From positions 1 to 45,492 of IMG/VR virus record IMGVR_UViG_3300025093_000038: a DNA stretch of 45,492 nt; one strand, written 5' to 3'. This DNA is from a virus. Under the pieces are notes generated by a model that did no database searches, was not told the DNA's origin, and saw only the letters and a list, made by a program, of their open reading frames with translations. The translations under genes were made by a program, and so were the position numbers. Shown here in pieces: positions 16,072 to 24,210 of the stretch. The first letter of the stretch is position 1, and each line of letters opens with the position of its first letter.

Positions 16072-16271
16072 CGTTCGTGGCTGCGTTCCCGGGTCTGTGT
16101 GACCGCTGCGACGGGGCGGTGCGTGTGGGCGAGGAGCTCACCTACGAGGGCAGCGGCTACGCACGCCGCCTGGTTCACGTGTCCTGCCCGCCTCCCCCGA
16201 CACCGCGGGGTGTGTGTCCGTCCTGCTTCATCGAACTGCCCGTGTCGGGTGTCTGCGAGGAGTGCGCGTGA
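16068..16271 (+). CDS. double zinc-ribbon mini protein, 67 aa
   Basis: GTG 16068. CDRCDGAVRVGEELTYEG with a later HVSC, then CPSCFIELPVSGVCEEC: two knuckle pairs in 67 residues. This general layout is common in actinobacterial phage and plasmid accessory proteins. Function unknown. Confidence 0.65.
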   Translation: MTFVAAFPGLCDRCDGAVRVGEELTYEGSGYARRLVHVSCPPPPTPRGVCPSCFIELPVSGVCEECA

Positions 16272-16408
16272 GCCGCCCGCCGTCGGAGCAGTGGTGGACC
16301 ATCAACGGCGCCGAGCTCCTCGCGGCTCTGGGGCGTGCGCACGACGGCGACGACCCGGGCGTGGTGTACCTGGAGCTGCTGGTGAACAGCACGACGGAGA
16401 CGCCATGA
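16268..16408 (+). CDS. very small protein, 46 aa
   Basis: GTG 16268 in a GTGA junction, ending in an ATGA overlap at 16405-16408. A predicted single helix (WWTINGAELLAALGRAHDGD) followed by a strand. Supported mainly by junctions and GC3; function unknown. Confidence 0.55.
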   Translation: MSRPPSEQWWTINGAELLAALGRAHDGDDPGVVYLELLVNSTTETP

Positions 16409-16731
16409 CCGACGTCGCGTTCCACTGGGCGCCGTCGTCTCGCCGGAAGGGCATCGCCCGGCGGGGTCTGGTGCCGGGGTCGTTGTCCCGGAACCGGCTG
16501 TGGCGGCCACCGTTCGTGTGCCTCTCCCGGTCGCCGGCGTACGCCCTCGGCTCGTCGGCCGCACAGACGCCGGTGGAGGAGCCGATGGATCTCTGGGAGG
16601 TCGACCTGGACGGTCTGCCCTACGAGTCGCTCGAGGTGGTGGCGTGGCACGACGAGCTCCGCGTGTACGTCCACGTCCCGAAGGCGGCCCTGACCTTGCT
16701 GGCAACCCATGACCCGGAGGTGCATGCGTGA
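16405..16731 (+). CDS. possible ADP-ribosyltransferase-fold protein, 108 aa
   Basis: ATG 16405. The order VAFHWAPSSRRKGIARRGLV, then PPFVCLSRSPAYALGSS, then DELRVYVHVPKAAL resembles the compact ART fold: a first strand with His, an xxRxxI..GLxPG helix-loop, a strand before a helix, and a late Glu strand. Similar short proteins occur in actinophages. If so, H7 and the Glu near residue 89 would be the catalytic ligands. This is inference from pattern only; it may be an unrelated family. Confidence 0.6.
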   Translation: MTDVAFHWAPSSRRKGIARRGLVPGSLSRNRLWRPPFVCLSRSPAYALGSSAAQTPVEEPMDLWEVDLDGLPYESLEVVAWHDELRVYVHVPKAALTLLATHDPEVHA

Positions 16732-17024
16732 CGACATCGAACGAGCCCACGCTCCACCGGTGGGAGGAGCCCGAGCCGACGGGCTGTGGCTGGACGCCCA
16801 AGCCCCCGCCAGCCGCAGCGCGGGACGACGCACCGAAGCCTGGTGACGTGCTCGACGTCTACGGCCCGTTCCCGGGGCCTGACGGTGTGGACTGGTGGGC
16901 GTACTGCCGCCCGACTCCTGACCCCATCCTGAGCCCGTACGCCGGCCGCGTGACCGTCGTCGACGACCGACCCGACCCGCCACCACCACCGCCGCGGCGG
17001 CTGTTCGAAGGAGACCAGGCATGA
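16728..17024 (+). CDS. proline-rich hypothetical protein, 98 aa
   Basis: GTG 16728. Rich in proline and tryptophan, with PGDVLDVYGPFPGPDGVDWW in the centre and a poly-proline tail. Low complexity; no domain recognised. Confidence 0.6.
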   Translation: MTTSNEPTLHRWEEPEPTGCGWTPKPPPAAARDDAPKPGDVLDVYGPFPGPDGVDWWAYCRPTPDPILSPYAGRVTVVDDRPDPPPPPPRRLFEGDQA

Positions 17025-17371
17025 CCGACGCGTGGAAGCCGCCTCCATCACTGCCTACCCGCTGGATCGCCCCGTGCCCGTCGTGCAGCCTGATCATGTT
17101 CGTGTTCGCCGCATGCCACTGCGGAACCGTCCTCACCCCGCAAAACGTGACGCCCCCGCCTATGCCTCACCCGGGCGCCAAGGTCGATGAGCACGCTCTC
17201 TGGCAGGCACTCCTCGCCGGCGAGTCCCCTCGTGACGCAGGCGAACGGTTGGGCATCCACCCGAAGCGGGTCTACGGCATCTGCCTGAAGTGGTCGGGTC
17301 GAGGGATCTACGAGTACGGCACCTCTGCCGACCTCGGCTGGATCGACGGTGCCGCCTACGACACCACCTGA
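17021..17371 (+). CDS. zinc and HTH-like protein, 116 aa
   Basis: ATG 17021. N-terminal CPSCSLIMFVFAACHCG is a candidate zinc knuckle. About 56-80 (HALWQALLAGESPRDAGERL then GIHPKRVY) fits a helix-turn-helix like those of sigma-factor-like or MerR-type small regulators. Last gene of the early operon before a hairpin, so it may be a regulator of the next segment. Confidence 0.65.
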   Translation: MTDAWKPPPSLPTRWIAPCPSCSLIMFVFAACHCGTVLTPQNVTPPPMPHPGAKVDEHALWQALLAGESPRDAGERLGIHPKRVYGICLKWSGRGIYEYGTSADLGWIDGAAYDTT

Positions 17372-17405
17372 AGCCACCCGCACCACCACTCCGCACGTCC
17401 CCTGC

Positions 17406-17437
17406 GCCCCGGACAGCTCCCTGCTGCTGTCCGGGGC
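17406..17437 (+). terminator. 11-bp GC-rich hairpin, terminator-like
   Basis: GCCCCGGACAG (17406-17416) pairs perfectly with CTGTCCGGGGC (17427-17437) around a 10-base loop. No U-run follows; instead GTTCCCCGTTCCC leads into the ribosome site of the next gene. It probably ends or attenuates the early operon. Member of the recurring hairpin module. Confidence 0.6.
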
Positions 17438-17475
17438 GTTCCCCGTTCCCGCACACATTCACGAGGAGCCCCCGC

Positions 17476-18483
17476 ATGACCGTCTGCCGCCCCTCCGAGC
17501 ACGACCGGCACGCCCGCGTCGTCCCGGGCCGCCACGCCGACCAGCCCGACCACCACCCGGCCCACGACTGCCCCGGCTGCGCTCCCTGCCCCGAGGCGCA
17601 CTGCCGTGTCGACCACGCCACCCACGTCACCGGACCGGACACGACGTGCGCCGAGTGCGTCGCCCTGGCCCGCGACAACCTCCACGAGATCGCCCGGCTC
17701 TGCGGCTCCCTCCCTGACGAGGTCGAGGCTCGTGGTGTCGACTCGGAGGCGATGATGCTCCTCGCACCTTCCACGAACCCGGAACGGTGGGGCCATGCCG
17801 CAGCGTCCGCTCTCGGCGGCCGCGTGATTCCTGCCGGCTGCGACGCCACCGAACTCGACGACCTCGAAGCATGGCTCGCCCGGGCCGACCACGACACCCA
17901 CCCCACCTGGGTCCTGGGCCAGTGGGACATGCAGTGGCGCGCCGACCTCGACCACGACCACCCGAACCCGGACGGCCCGTTCGACCTGAAGACCGCGGTC
18001 GCCTACCTCGACCAGCAGCTCACCTACATGGCCACCTACCCGCTCACCGACTTCCGTGGGTTCGCGAACGCCCTGAAGCGGTGCCGCACCCACATCGAAC
18101 GCGTCCTCCACGCCGACGACTACGTCCAGGCCGGCGCCCCCTGCCTGAAGTGCCACGTCAAGCTCGAGCGGCTCTGGGCGGTCAAGGACAACAAGGACGA
18201 CGGATGGCAGTGCCCGCGCTGCAAGGAGTTCATCCCCGACGCCAGGTACGGCGTCGTCGTCGCAGCCGACCTCATCGAGCACGGCACCCACCTCACCGCG
18301 GTCGAGATGGAAGCCAAGTTCGCCAACCAGTTCGCCAAGCCCCTCACGGCCGGCAGGGTCCGCGTCTGGGGGTCGCGCGGCCACGTCCGCAAGCAGGGCG
18401 TCAACCACGAGGGCCGCATCCTCTACAGCGTCGACGACACCCTCGCCCGGGCCACTGCGGCCGACGACACTCAGGCCAGTTGA
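17476..18483 (+). CDS. zinc/HTH DNA-binding protein, 335 aa
   Basis: ATG 17476 with GAGGAG upstream. The N-terminus is Cys/His-rich (CPGCAPCPEAHC; CAEC). A second cysteine cluster (CLKCHVKLERLWAVKD, then CPRCKEF at about 238-259) is a zinc ribbon. The C-terminal 70 residues (GVVVAADLIEHGTHLTAVEM; GRVRVWGSRGHVRKQGVNHE) resemble the HTH/reader module of actinophage DNA-binding proteins. Alone between two hairpins, it may be a late-gene regulator. Confidence 0.75.
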   Translation: MTVCRPSEHDRHARVVPGRHADQPDHHPAHDCPGCAPCPEAHCRVDHATHVTGPDTTCAECVALARDNLHEIARLCGSLPDEVEARGVDSEAMMLLAPSTNPERWGHAAASALGGRVIPAGCDATELDDLEAWLARADHDTHPTWVLGQWDMQWRADLDHDHPNPDGPFDLKTAVAYLDQQLTYMATYPLTDFRGFANALKRCRTHIERVLHADDYVQAGAPCLKCHVKLERLWAVKDNKDDGWQCPRCKEFIPDARYGVVVAADLIEHGTHLTAVEMEAKFANQFAKPLTAGRVRVWGSRGHVRKQGVNHEGRILYSVDDTLARATAADDTQAS

Positions 18484-18488
18484 CGTAC

Positions 18489-18517
18489 TTGGTTCCTAGC
18501 CAGAAGTGTGGTGAAAT
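18489..18517 (+). promoter_or_regulatory. candidate sigma-70 promoter for the HNH/terminase segment
   Basis: TTGGTT (18489-18494), 17-bp spacer, TGAAAT (18512-18517) in a relatively AT-rich patch just after the gap opens. It is the clearest promoter-like pair in the gap. Matches are partial. Confidence 0.3.
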
Positions 18518-18548
18518 TCGTGGCAAGTCCACCCACCCCTGAACACCA

Positions 18549-18589
18549 CGCCCCGAGCCACTTGGCCGGGGCGTTCGTCGTTCCCGAGG
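18549..18589 (+). promoter_or_regulatory. hairpin plus ribosome-site module before HNH gene
   Basis: Stem CGCCCCG(a)GCC (18549-18559) pairs with GGCCGGGGCG (18564-18573), with one bulged A and loop ACTT. TTCGTCGTTCCCGAGG follows directly, and GTG 18596 starts a few bases later. Same design and nearly the same linker as at 7378, and related to 17406 and 18960. Confidence 0.55.
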
Positions 18590-18595
18590 CCGACC

Positions 18596-18940
18596 GTGGC
18601 TAAGCGGGTCTGCACCGAACCGGGATGCCCGGCAGTCATCGACGCCGGCACACGCGGCGGCCGCTGCGCCACCCACCGCCGACACCGTGAGGCCGAGCGG
18701 GGCACACGCCAGGCGCGCGGCTACGACGCCGCCCACGTCCGCCTGAGGGCCAGCTACCAGCGCCGCATGAACGACGGCGAGCGCTTCACCTGCTGGCGAT
18801 GCGGTGGCCCGATCGACCCGGGCCACTGGACGCTCGGGCACTGCGACGACGACCGGTCGGTCCACCACGGGCCGGAGTGCCCGCCGTGTGACTACGCCAC
18901 GGCCGGCCGCACGGGATGCCCGCATCCCAGCCACAACTGA
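18596..18940 (+). CDS. HNH endonuclease-like protein, 114 aa
   Basis: GTG 18596. CTEPGCPAVIDAGTRGGRC then HRRHREAERGTRQARGYDAA is the standard opening of small actinobacterial HNH nucleases. CWRCGGPIDPGHWTLGH and CPPCDYATAGR form the zinc/HNH part. The usual central Asn of the final xCN motif is Asp here (CDYAT), so activity could be reduced. Such genes sit next to terminase in cos-type phages, where HNH proteins aid terminase cleavage. Confidence 0.75.
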   Translation: MAKRVCTEPGCPAVIDAGTRGGRCATHRRHREAERGTRQARGYDAAHVRLRASYQRRMNDGERFTCWRCGGPIDPGHWTLGHCDDDRSVHHGPECPPCDYATAGRTGCPHPSHN

Positions 18941-18959
18941 ACACCGACATCAACAGGTA

Positions 18960-19010
18960 GGGCCCCGCGCTGCGCTAACAGCCGGGGCCCTCGGTCATTC
19001 CCGGGAAGGG
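18960..19010 (+). promoter_or_regulatory. hairpin plus ribosome-site module before second HNH gene
   Basis: Stem GGGCCCCG (18960-18967) pairs with CGGGGCCC (18983-18990). TCGGTCATTCCCGGGAAGG follows and GTG 19018 starts after it. Loop CGCTGCGCTAACAGC. Fourth copy of the recurring module. Confidence 0.55.
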
Positions 19011-19017
19011 GAACGAC

Positions 19018-19539
19018 GTGGCTCACCGTACCTGCAGCATCGACGGTTGCGCGAGACCTCACCGCGCCCGCGGCTACTGCTCCACCCACTACAACCGTCT
19101 CCACATCGGTGAGGCCGCACGCCACCCGCGAGCGGCTGCACCGTGCGTGGTGTGCGCCACCGTGGTCACCCGCAGGGTGGACGCCGGCTACGCCACCACG
19201 TGCAGCGTGCGGTGCCGCACGATCGTCCAGCACGGACACCGCCTCGCCCCGGTCGCCGCCTACTCGTGGCGCAGCGATGCGGCCAAGCGTGCGCGCAACG
19301 CGGGCGCAGTGATCGTCGAGGTCTTCGACCGCGACGAGATCTTCACCCGCGACGGGTGGGTGTGCCAGGGATGCGAAGTCCCATGCACCGAGCCGAACCC
19401 GTTCGTCCTCACCGCCGCGACCGTCGACCACGTGGTCGCGCTGGCAGCTGGTGGTGAGCACAGCAGGGCCAACGCGCAGACCATGTGTCTGTCGTGCAAC
19501 TCCGCGAAGCACGAGGGCGTTATCTCATCCATGGTATGA
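19018..19539 (+). CDS. HNH endonuclease, 173 aa
   Basis: GTG 19018. Two N-terminal zinc-like repeats (CSIDGCARPHRARGYCSTHY and CVVCATVV...CSVRC). Residues about 100-165 form the nuclease: VFDRDEIFTRDGWVCQGCEV, the ATVDHVVALAAGGEH His/Asp core, and NAQTMCLSCNSAKH as the final helix with N and H. This is a typical terminase-proximal HNH protein, which in HK97-like and related phages is needed for specific cos cleavage with the large terminase. Confidence 0.85.
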   Translation: MAHRTCSIDGCARPHRARGYCSTHYNRLHIGEAARHPRAAAPCVVCATVVTRRVDAGYATTCSVRCRTIVQHGHRLAPVAAYSWRSDAAKRARNAGAVIVEVFDRDEIFTRDGWVCQGCEVPCTEPNPFVLTAATVDHVVALAAGGEHSRANAQTMCLSCNSAKHEGVISSMV

Positions 19540-19548
19540 GGATCGCCC

Positions 19549-19569
19549 GGCTACCCCAGGGGGGTAGCC
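19549..19569 (+). terminator. short perfect hairpin after HNH gene
   Basis: GGCTACCCC (19549-19557), loop AGG, GGGGTAGCC (19561-19569). Nine perfect base pairs directly after the HNH stop. No U-run. Probable intergenic terminator or RNA stabiliser. Confidence 0.5.
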
Positions 19570-19581
19570 CGAACCCGGATC

Positions 19582-19619
19582 GTCTGGATACCGCGGAGGA
19601 GGTCCCTCGCAGTCCAGAC
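19582..19619. other. nested dyad in the HNH-terminase gap (possible cos or terminase site)
   Basis: Outer arms GTCTGGA (19582-19588) and TCCAGAC (19613-19619) enclose a bulged inner dyad GCG(g)AGG / CCTCGC. The remaining gap (19620-19700) holds GTTTTCCCACGGGC and little else recognisable. In cos phages the packaging site normally lies between or next to HNH and small terminase genes, so this is the best candidate. Sequence alone does not prove it. Confidence 0.35.
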
Positions 19620-19710
19620 ACCTGAGTTTTCCCACGGGCTCGGCCCGGTACGTCACCAAACGCATAGGCATCTACCTCCAGCCGTGCGTCGGGACCCTGG
19701 AGGGTGAGAG

Positions 19711-20142
19711 ATGGCTTCGACCTACCCCGCTGGCCTCCGTCCTGGCGGCCGCAAGCTCTGGCGCGAGATCACCACAGCCCACGAGCTCAACATCATGCAG
19801 CGCGTCCAGCTCGAGGAAGCGTGCCGAGCGAAGGACCGCCTCGACCAGCTCGACCTCGTGCTCCGCGGCGACGCGAACACGTGGATGACGCTCGCCGAGG
19901 ACATGAGCGGCGACGGGAACGTGTACGAGCTGCGCATCACGAACGCGCTCGGCAAGTCCAACGACACCGCGAACCTGCTCAAGCAGCTCCTCGCGGCCCT
20001 GCGTCTGCCTGACGATCAGACCGGGAAGGTCCCGCAGCGCCGTGGCCCCCGCGGAGCGCAGAAGCCGACCATGCCCGGTGGTGCGGCCGCCGGCGGGAAG
20101 GTGTCCTCGCTCGAGCGGGCCCGCGCCAAGCGGTCCAGCTGA
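19711..20142 (+). CDS. terS: terminase small subunit
   Basis: 143 aa; ATG 19711 with GGAGGG ahead. Layout fits P27-type small terminases: N-terminal PAGLRPGGRKLWREITTAHE, a helical core (LNIMQRVQLEEACRAKDRLD; ELRITNALGKSNDTANLLKQ) and a basic flexible tail. It recognises the packaging site and recruits the large subunit. ATGA overlap with the large subunit gene. Confidence 0.85.
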   Translation: MASTYPAGLRPGGRKLWREITTAHELNIMQRVQLEEACRAKDRLDQLDLVLRGDANTWMTLAEDMSGDGNVYELRITNALGKSNDTANLLKQLLAALRLPDDQTGKVPQRRGPRGAQKPTMPGGAAAGGKVSSLERARAKRSS

Positions 20143-21809
20143 TGTTCGTCCCCCAGTTCGAGGGGCACGTCTGCTCGCTGGGCTACCTCGCCGTGGACTG
20201 GCTGTCCGTCAACGCCTGCCACGGCCCCGGGGACGTCCAGGGCGAGCCGATCGACCTCGAGGCCGACCAAGAGGTCGCCGACCACATCATCGAGTGCTAC
20301 AAGCTCGACGAGGTCACGGGCCGCCGCGTCTACGACGAGGCCGTGTTCTCTCGCGCGAAGGGGCGCGCGAAGTCCGAGGTCGCCGGCTGGATCGTCGTGC
20401 TCGAAGGGTTCGGGCCCTGCCGGTTCGCTGGCTGGGCCAAGGGCGGTGAGCCGTACCCCGTCCCCGAGGTCCGAGAGTTCTACGAGCCCGGCGAGCCGAT
20501 GGGTGAGCCCGTCCGGTCCCCGCTGATCAAGTGCCTCGCCACCGAGGAGTCCCAGGCCGGCAACACGTTCGAGAACGTGGCCTACATCGTCTCGGACTGG
20601 GGCCAGGAGATGCGGCCCGAGATCTACGGCGGCGCTGGCGGTGTGCGGCAGTACCAGTCGGCGTCCGCGATCTACCTCCCCCAGGGTGGCGAGATCCGGG
20701 CCTGCACCTCCGGTGCGGCGTCGAAGGACGGCGGCAAGGAGACCCACGTCGTCGCCGACGAGACCCACCTCTACGTGCTGCCGGCGCTGCGTTCGATGTA
20801 CGCGACGGTGTCGCGCAACCTCGGCAAGCGGAAGATCGCCCAGCCGTGGCTGCACCAGACGTCGACGGCGTACCGGCCGGGCGAGATGAGCGTCTTCGAG
20901 GACACGCTCACGAAGTGGCGCAAGGGCGAGCTGCGGTCGAGGGTCTACGTGAACCACCGCGAGGCCAAGGGCAAGATCGACCTGGCCGACGAGAAGCGCA
21001 CGATGGAGCAGCTGCGCTACGTGTACGGCGACTCTGCCGGGTGGCAGGACCTTGAGCGGAAGTACGAGGAGCGCAACGACACCCGGATCTACGAGGACGA
21101 AGAGCAGTTCATCCGCTACGCCCTGAACCGCCCGCAGTCGGGCAAGGACGTGTGGATCGCCAAGGACATCGTGGAGCGGCAGTCGCGGCCGGGAACGGAG
21201 ATCGCTCGAGGTGAGTCGATCGCGCTCGGGTTCGACGGGTCGCTGAACGACGACGCCACCGCGTTGGTGGCGTCGCGGATGAGCGACGGGCTGATCTTCC
21301 CCATCAAGATCTGGGCGGCGCCCGACGGGGCCGCCGCGAACTTCTGGGAGGTGCCTCGTCTCGAGGTGCTCGCCGAGATCCGCGAGACGTTCGCGAAGTA
21401 CCAGGTGGCCCGGCTGTACGCCGACCCCCACGAGTGGCGCTCCGACATCGAGACACTCTCCGAGGAGCTCGGCGAGGACACCGTCATCCCGTGGGCTACC
21501 AGCAACTACGTGAGCATGTCGAACGCCCTGGACCGGCTCCGAACGGACCTCAAGCAGGGTGGCGAGCCCGTCGGCGACAACCCCATGGGCCGGGTGTTCC
21601 ACAGCGGCGACAAGCTGACGATGGAGCACTTCAACAACGCCTACGTGGCGCGGCGTGGCCGGCTCCGGCTGGTGCGCAAGGAGCACGACAAGTCGCCTCG
21701 CAAGATCGACGCCCTGGTCGCCGCGACCTTGGCCTACGAGGCCCGCGCGGACGCCATCGCGGCCGGCTGGACCGCTGAACGCTCACCGAGCATCTTCTTC
21801 CTGACCTGA
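20142..21809 (+). CDS. terL: terminase large subunit
   Basis: 555 aa. N-terminal ATPase: FSRAKGRAKSEVAGW (about 69-83) is the divergent Walker A of this group, and THVVADETH (about 201-209) is Walker B with catalytic DE. C-terminal RNase H-like nuclease: LGFDGSLNDDATALV (D365), LYADPHEW (D428) and KIDALVAATLAYEA near 525 give the three acidic metal ligands. It translocates DNA into the prohead and cuts it. ATG 20142 overlaps the small subunit stop. Confidence 0.93.
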   Translation: MFVPQFEGHVCSLGYLAVDWLSVNACHGPGDVQGEPIDLEADQEVADHIIECYKLDEVTGRRVYDEAVFSRAKGRAKSEVAGWIVVLEGFGPCRFAGWAKGGEPYPVPEVREFYEPGEPMGEPVRSPLIKCLATEESQAGNTFENVAYIVSDWGQEMRPEIYGGAGGVRQYQSASAIYLPQGGEIRACTSGAASKDGGKETHVVADETHLYVLPALRSMYATVSRNLGKRKIAQPWLHQTSTAYRPGEMSVFEDTLTKWRKGELRSRVYVNHREAKGKIDLADEKRTMEQLRYVYGDSAGWQDLERKYEERNDTRIYEDEEQFIRYALNRPQSGKDVWIAKDIVERQSRPGTEIARGESIALGFDGSLNDDATALVASRMSDGLIFPIKIWAAPDGAAANFWEVPRLEVLAEIRETFAKYQVARLYADPHEWRSDIETLSEELGEDTVIPWATSNYVSMSNALDRLRTDLKQGGEPVGDNPMGRVFHSGDKLTMEHFNNAYVARRGRLRLVRKEHDKSPRKIDALVAATLAYEARADAIAAGWTAERSPSIFFLT

Positions 21810-21823
21810 GACAAGGGGGCACC

Positions 21824-23188
21824 GTGGCACTCAGCCCCTACGAGGAGGACCTCCTCAGCAGCCTCAGCCGCAGCCGGGACCGCCGCCACCGCGCCGACAT
21901 CCTGAACGAGCGGTTCCGTGAGGGCGAGGCCCGCATCGAGCACCTCGGCATGGCCATCCCGCCCGAGATGCGGCGGTTCATGGTGTTCGTGAACTGGTGC
22001 GACACGCTCGTCACCAGCCACACGGACCGCCAGCAGGTGCGGTCGCTGTTGCTGCCGGGCGAGGAGACGACCTCGGCGGAGCTGCGGGCGATCTACGACG
22101 CGTCGAACATGGACACGCAGCTGTCGATGTTCTCCGACGACTCGTGGACGTTCGGCCGGTCGTTCTTCTCGGTCGGCGCGAACGAGGACGACCGGAACCT
22201 GCCGATCGTGCGGGCCGAGTCGCCGCTGCAGATGTGCGCCCGGGTCGACATCCGTCGGCAGCAGATGACCGCGGCCGCCCGGTTCTACAAGCCCGAGGAC
22301 GACATCTCCGACGGTCGGTCGACGCACTTCGCTCTGTACCTGCCCAATGTCACCGTGTGGGGCCAGCGCGGCAAGGACGGGAAGTGGGTGGAGACCGACC
22401 GCAACGAGCACAAGCTCGGGGCGGTGCCCGTGATCATGCACCTGCACCGTCGGCGCTCCGGGAAGTGGCTCGGGCGTCCCGGGATCAGCATCGTCGTGCC
22501 GCTCGTGGAGTCGGTGACGCGCACCATGACGAACATGCAGTTCGCCCAGGAGGCGGCCGGCATCCCCCGCATGTACATGACCGGTGTCGCGGCCGGCGAC
22601 TTCGTCGACAAGACGGGGAAGCCGATCCCACGCTTCGAGGCGTATTGGAACGCGATCCACCTCCTCGCGAAGGAGAACTCGAAGGTCGGGCAGCTCTCCG
22701 CCGCCGACCTGAAGAACTTCGAGACGGCTGTCGCGGTCAACGGGAAGCTGGCGTCGTCGCTGACGAAGCTGCCACCCGACTACTTCGGCATCACCACCAC
22801 CAACCCGTCCGGAGAGGGCGCGATCCGGGCCGCCGAGGCGCGCCTCATCCGGTCGTGCGAGTCGTTCAACACCCAGGTCGGAGACCCCCTCGGCTGGACC
22901 ATGGCGCTGGCCCTGCGGATCGCGACGGGCCAGACCGTGGAGGGCAACCGGATCCGGGTCGACTGGTTCGACCCGGCGACCCCCACGGTGGCGCAGCGGA
23001 TGGACGCCATCACCAAGGCGAAGTCGGTGGGGATCCTCTCCCGCGAGGGCGCGTGGGACGAGCTCGGCTGGTCCGAGGCGCGCAAGGACAAGGAGCGGGC
23101 CTACTTCGAGGCCGAGCGTTCCGATCCGACGTTGGAGTCTGTGGAGAGGGCGTTGAGCGGTGCCAACCCTTCCGCCCTCGGCAACTAG
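21824..23188 (+). CDS. portal protein
   Basis: 454 aa; GTG 21824. SPP1 gp6-like portal: an N-terminal helical part (NERFREGEARIEHLGMAIPP; MVFVNWCDTLVTSH), clip/stem region in the middle with GKWLGRPGISIVVPLVESV, and the conserved NPSGEGAIRAAEARLI (about 326-341), typical of portal crowns. Forms the dodecameric ring joining head and tail and docks terminase. The next gene overlaps it by 29 bases. Confidence 0.9.
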   Translation: MALSPYEEDLLSSLSRSRDRRHRADILNERFREGEARIEHLGMAIPPEMRRFMVFVNWCDTLVTSHTDRQQVRSLLLPGEETTSAELRAIYDASNMDTQLSMFSDDSWTFGRSFFSVGANEDDRNLPIVRAESPLQMCARVDIRRQQMTAAARFYKPEDDISDGRSTHFALYLPNVTVWGQRGKDGKWVETDRNEHKLGAVPVIMHLHRRRSGKWLGRPGISIVVPLVESVTRTMTNMQFAQEAAGIPRMYMTGVAAGDFVDKTGKPIPRFEAYWNAIHLLAKENSKVGQLSAADLKNFETAVAVNGKLASSLTKLPPDYFGITTTNPSGEGAIRAAEARLIRSCESFNTQVGDPLGWTMALALRIATGQTVEGNRIRVDWFDPATPTVAQRMDAITKAKSVGILSREGAWDELGWSEARKDKERAYFEAERSDPTLESVERALSGANPSALGN

Positions 23189-24209
23189 GCACCAGCGCCG
23201 CATCGTCCGTCTCCTCGCGATCGCCCGGGCGTCTATCCGGCGGTCGTGGGGGCGGATGGACGCCGCGGCCGCGTCGTGGGAGGACCAGTACCGCGAGCAG
23301 GTCGCGCCCCAGGCCATCGGGATCATCGTGGCCGCCCAGACGCTCGCCGCGCGGGAGTCCGACGAATACGTCGCCGACGTCCTCAACGACCTCGCGTTCG
23401 GGCCTCGTACCGAACCCGGCGTGCTGAACCCGACCGGGTTCGCCGGCGTCTCTGGTGACGGTCTCCCGATCGCGACGCTGCTCGAGCAGTCCGTCACTCG
23501 CGCCGGGCAGCGCTACAACGCCCTGCGGGAGCAGACGGTCGGCGAGGGCGTCACGGTGCGTCTCGCGCCCGACCTGGACCTGGCGCAGGAGGCGCTCGAC
23601 GACGGTCAGGCGTTCATCGACGGCGTCGTGGAGACCATCCTGGCCGACACCGCCCGGGCCGCGGAGCTCGCGGCCATGGCGCAGCGGCCGTGGGTGGCCG
23701 GGTGGGTGCGGCAGGCGGAGGCGAGCGCCTGCTCGCGGTGCATCGTGCTGTCGGGCAAGTTCTACCTCTTCAACGAGGGGTTCGACCGGCACCCACGGTG
23801 CCGGTGCAGCCACCTCCCGGCCCCCGACGGGCGTACGACGGCGGGCAAGGAAGCCCTCGACCGCCTCATCGGGGCCGAGTCCCCGGAGGCGCACTTCTGG
23901 GCGCTCACCGAGGCCGAGCAGGACCGGGTGTTCGGCAAGGCCGGCGCCCAGGCCATCCGTGACGGCGCCGACATCTCCCGGGTCGTCAACGCCCGCCGCG
24001 GCATGAGCCGGTCCCAGGACACGAACCGCCTCAAGCGGGTCCGCGTCAACGGCCAGTGGGTGTACACGACCACCGAGGCCACCACCCGCCGGGGCCGCCG
24101 CGGCAGCCAGGCCCGGGGGGTTCGGCTCATGCCCGAGTCGATCCTCGAGATCGCCGGCAACGACCCCGCCGAGAGAGTCCGCCTCCTGCGGCTCCACGGC
24201 TACCTCTGA
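23160..24209 (+). CDS. MuF-like minor head protein
   Basis: 349 aa. Helical N-terminus (about 1-150), then the MuF signature: RQAEASACSRCIVLSGKFYL followed by FNEGFDRHPRCRCSHLP (about 180-215), a cysteine/histidine cluster. A basic C-terminus with GRRGSQARGVRLMPESI ends it. Acts in capsid assembly or is ejected with DNA; no protease triad is evident. GTG 23160 overlaps the portal 3' end. Confidence 0.87.
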   Translation: MPTLPPSATRHQRRIVRLLAIARASIRRSWGRMDAAAASWEDQYREQVAPQAIGIIVAAQTLAARESDEYVADVLNDLAFGPRTEPGVLNPTGFAGVSGDGLPIATLLEQSVTRAGQRYNALREQTVGEGVTVRLAPDLDLAQEALDDGQAFIDGVVETILADTARAAELAAMAQRPWVAGWVRQAEASACSRCIVLSGKFYLFNEGFDRHPRCRCSHLPAPDGRTTAGKEALDRLIGAESPEAHFWALTEAEQDRVFGKAGAQAIRDGADISRVVNARRGMSRSQDTNRLKRVRVNGQWVYTTTEATTRRGRRGSQARGVRLMPESILEIAGNDPAERVRLLRLHGYL

Positions 24210-24210
24210 C

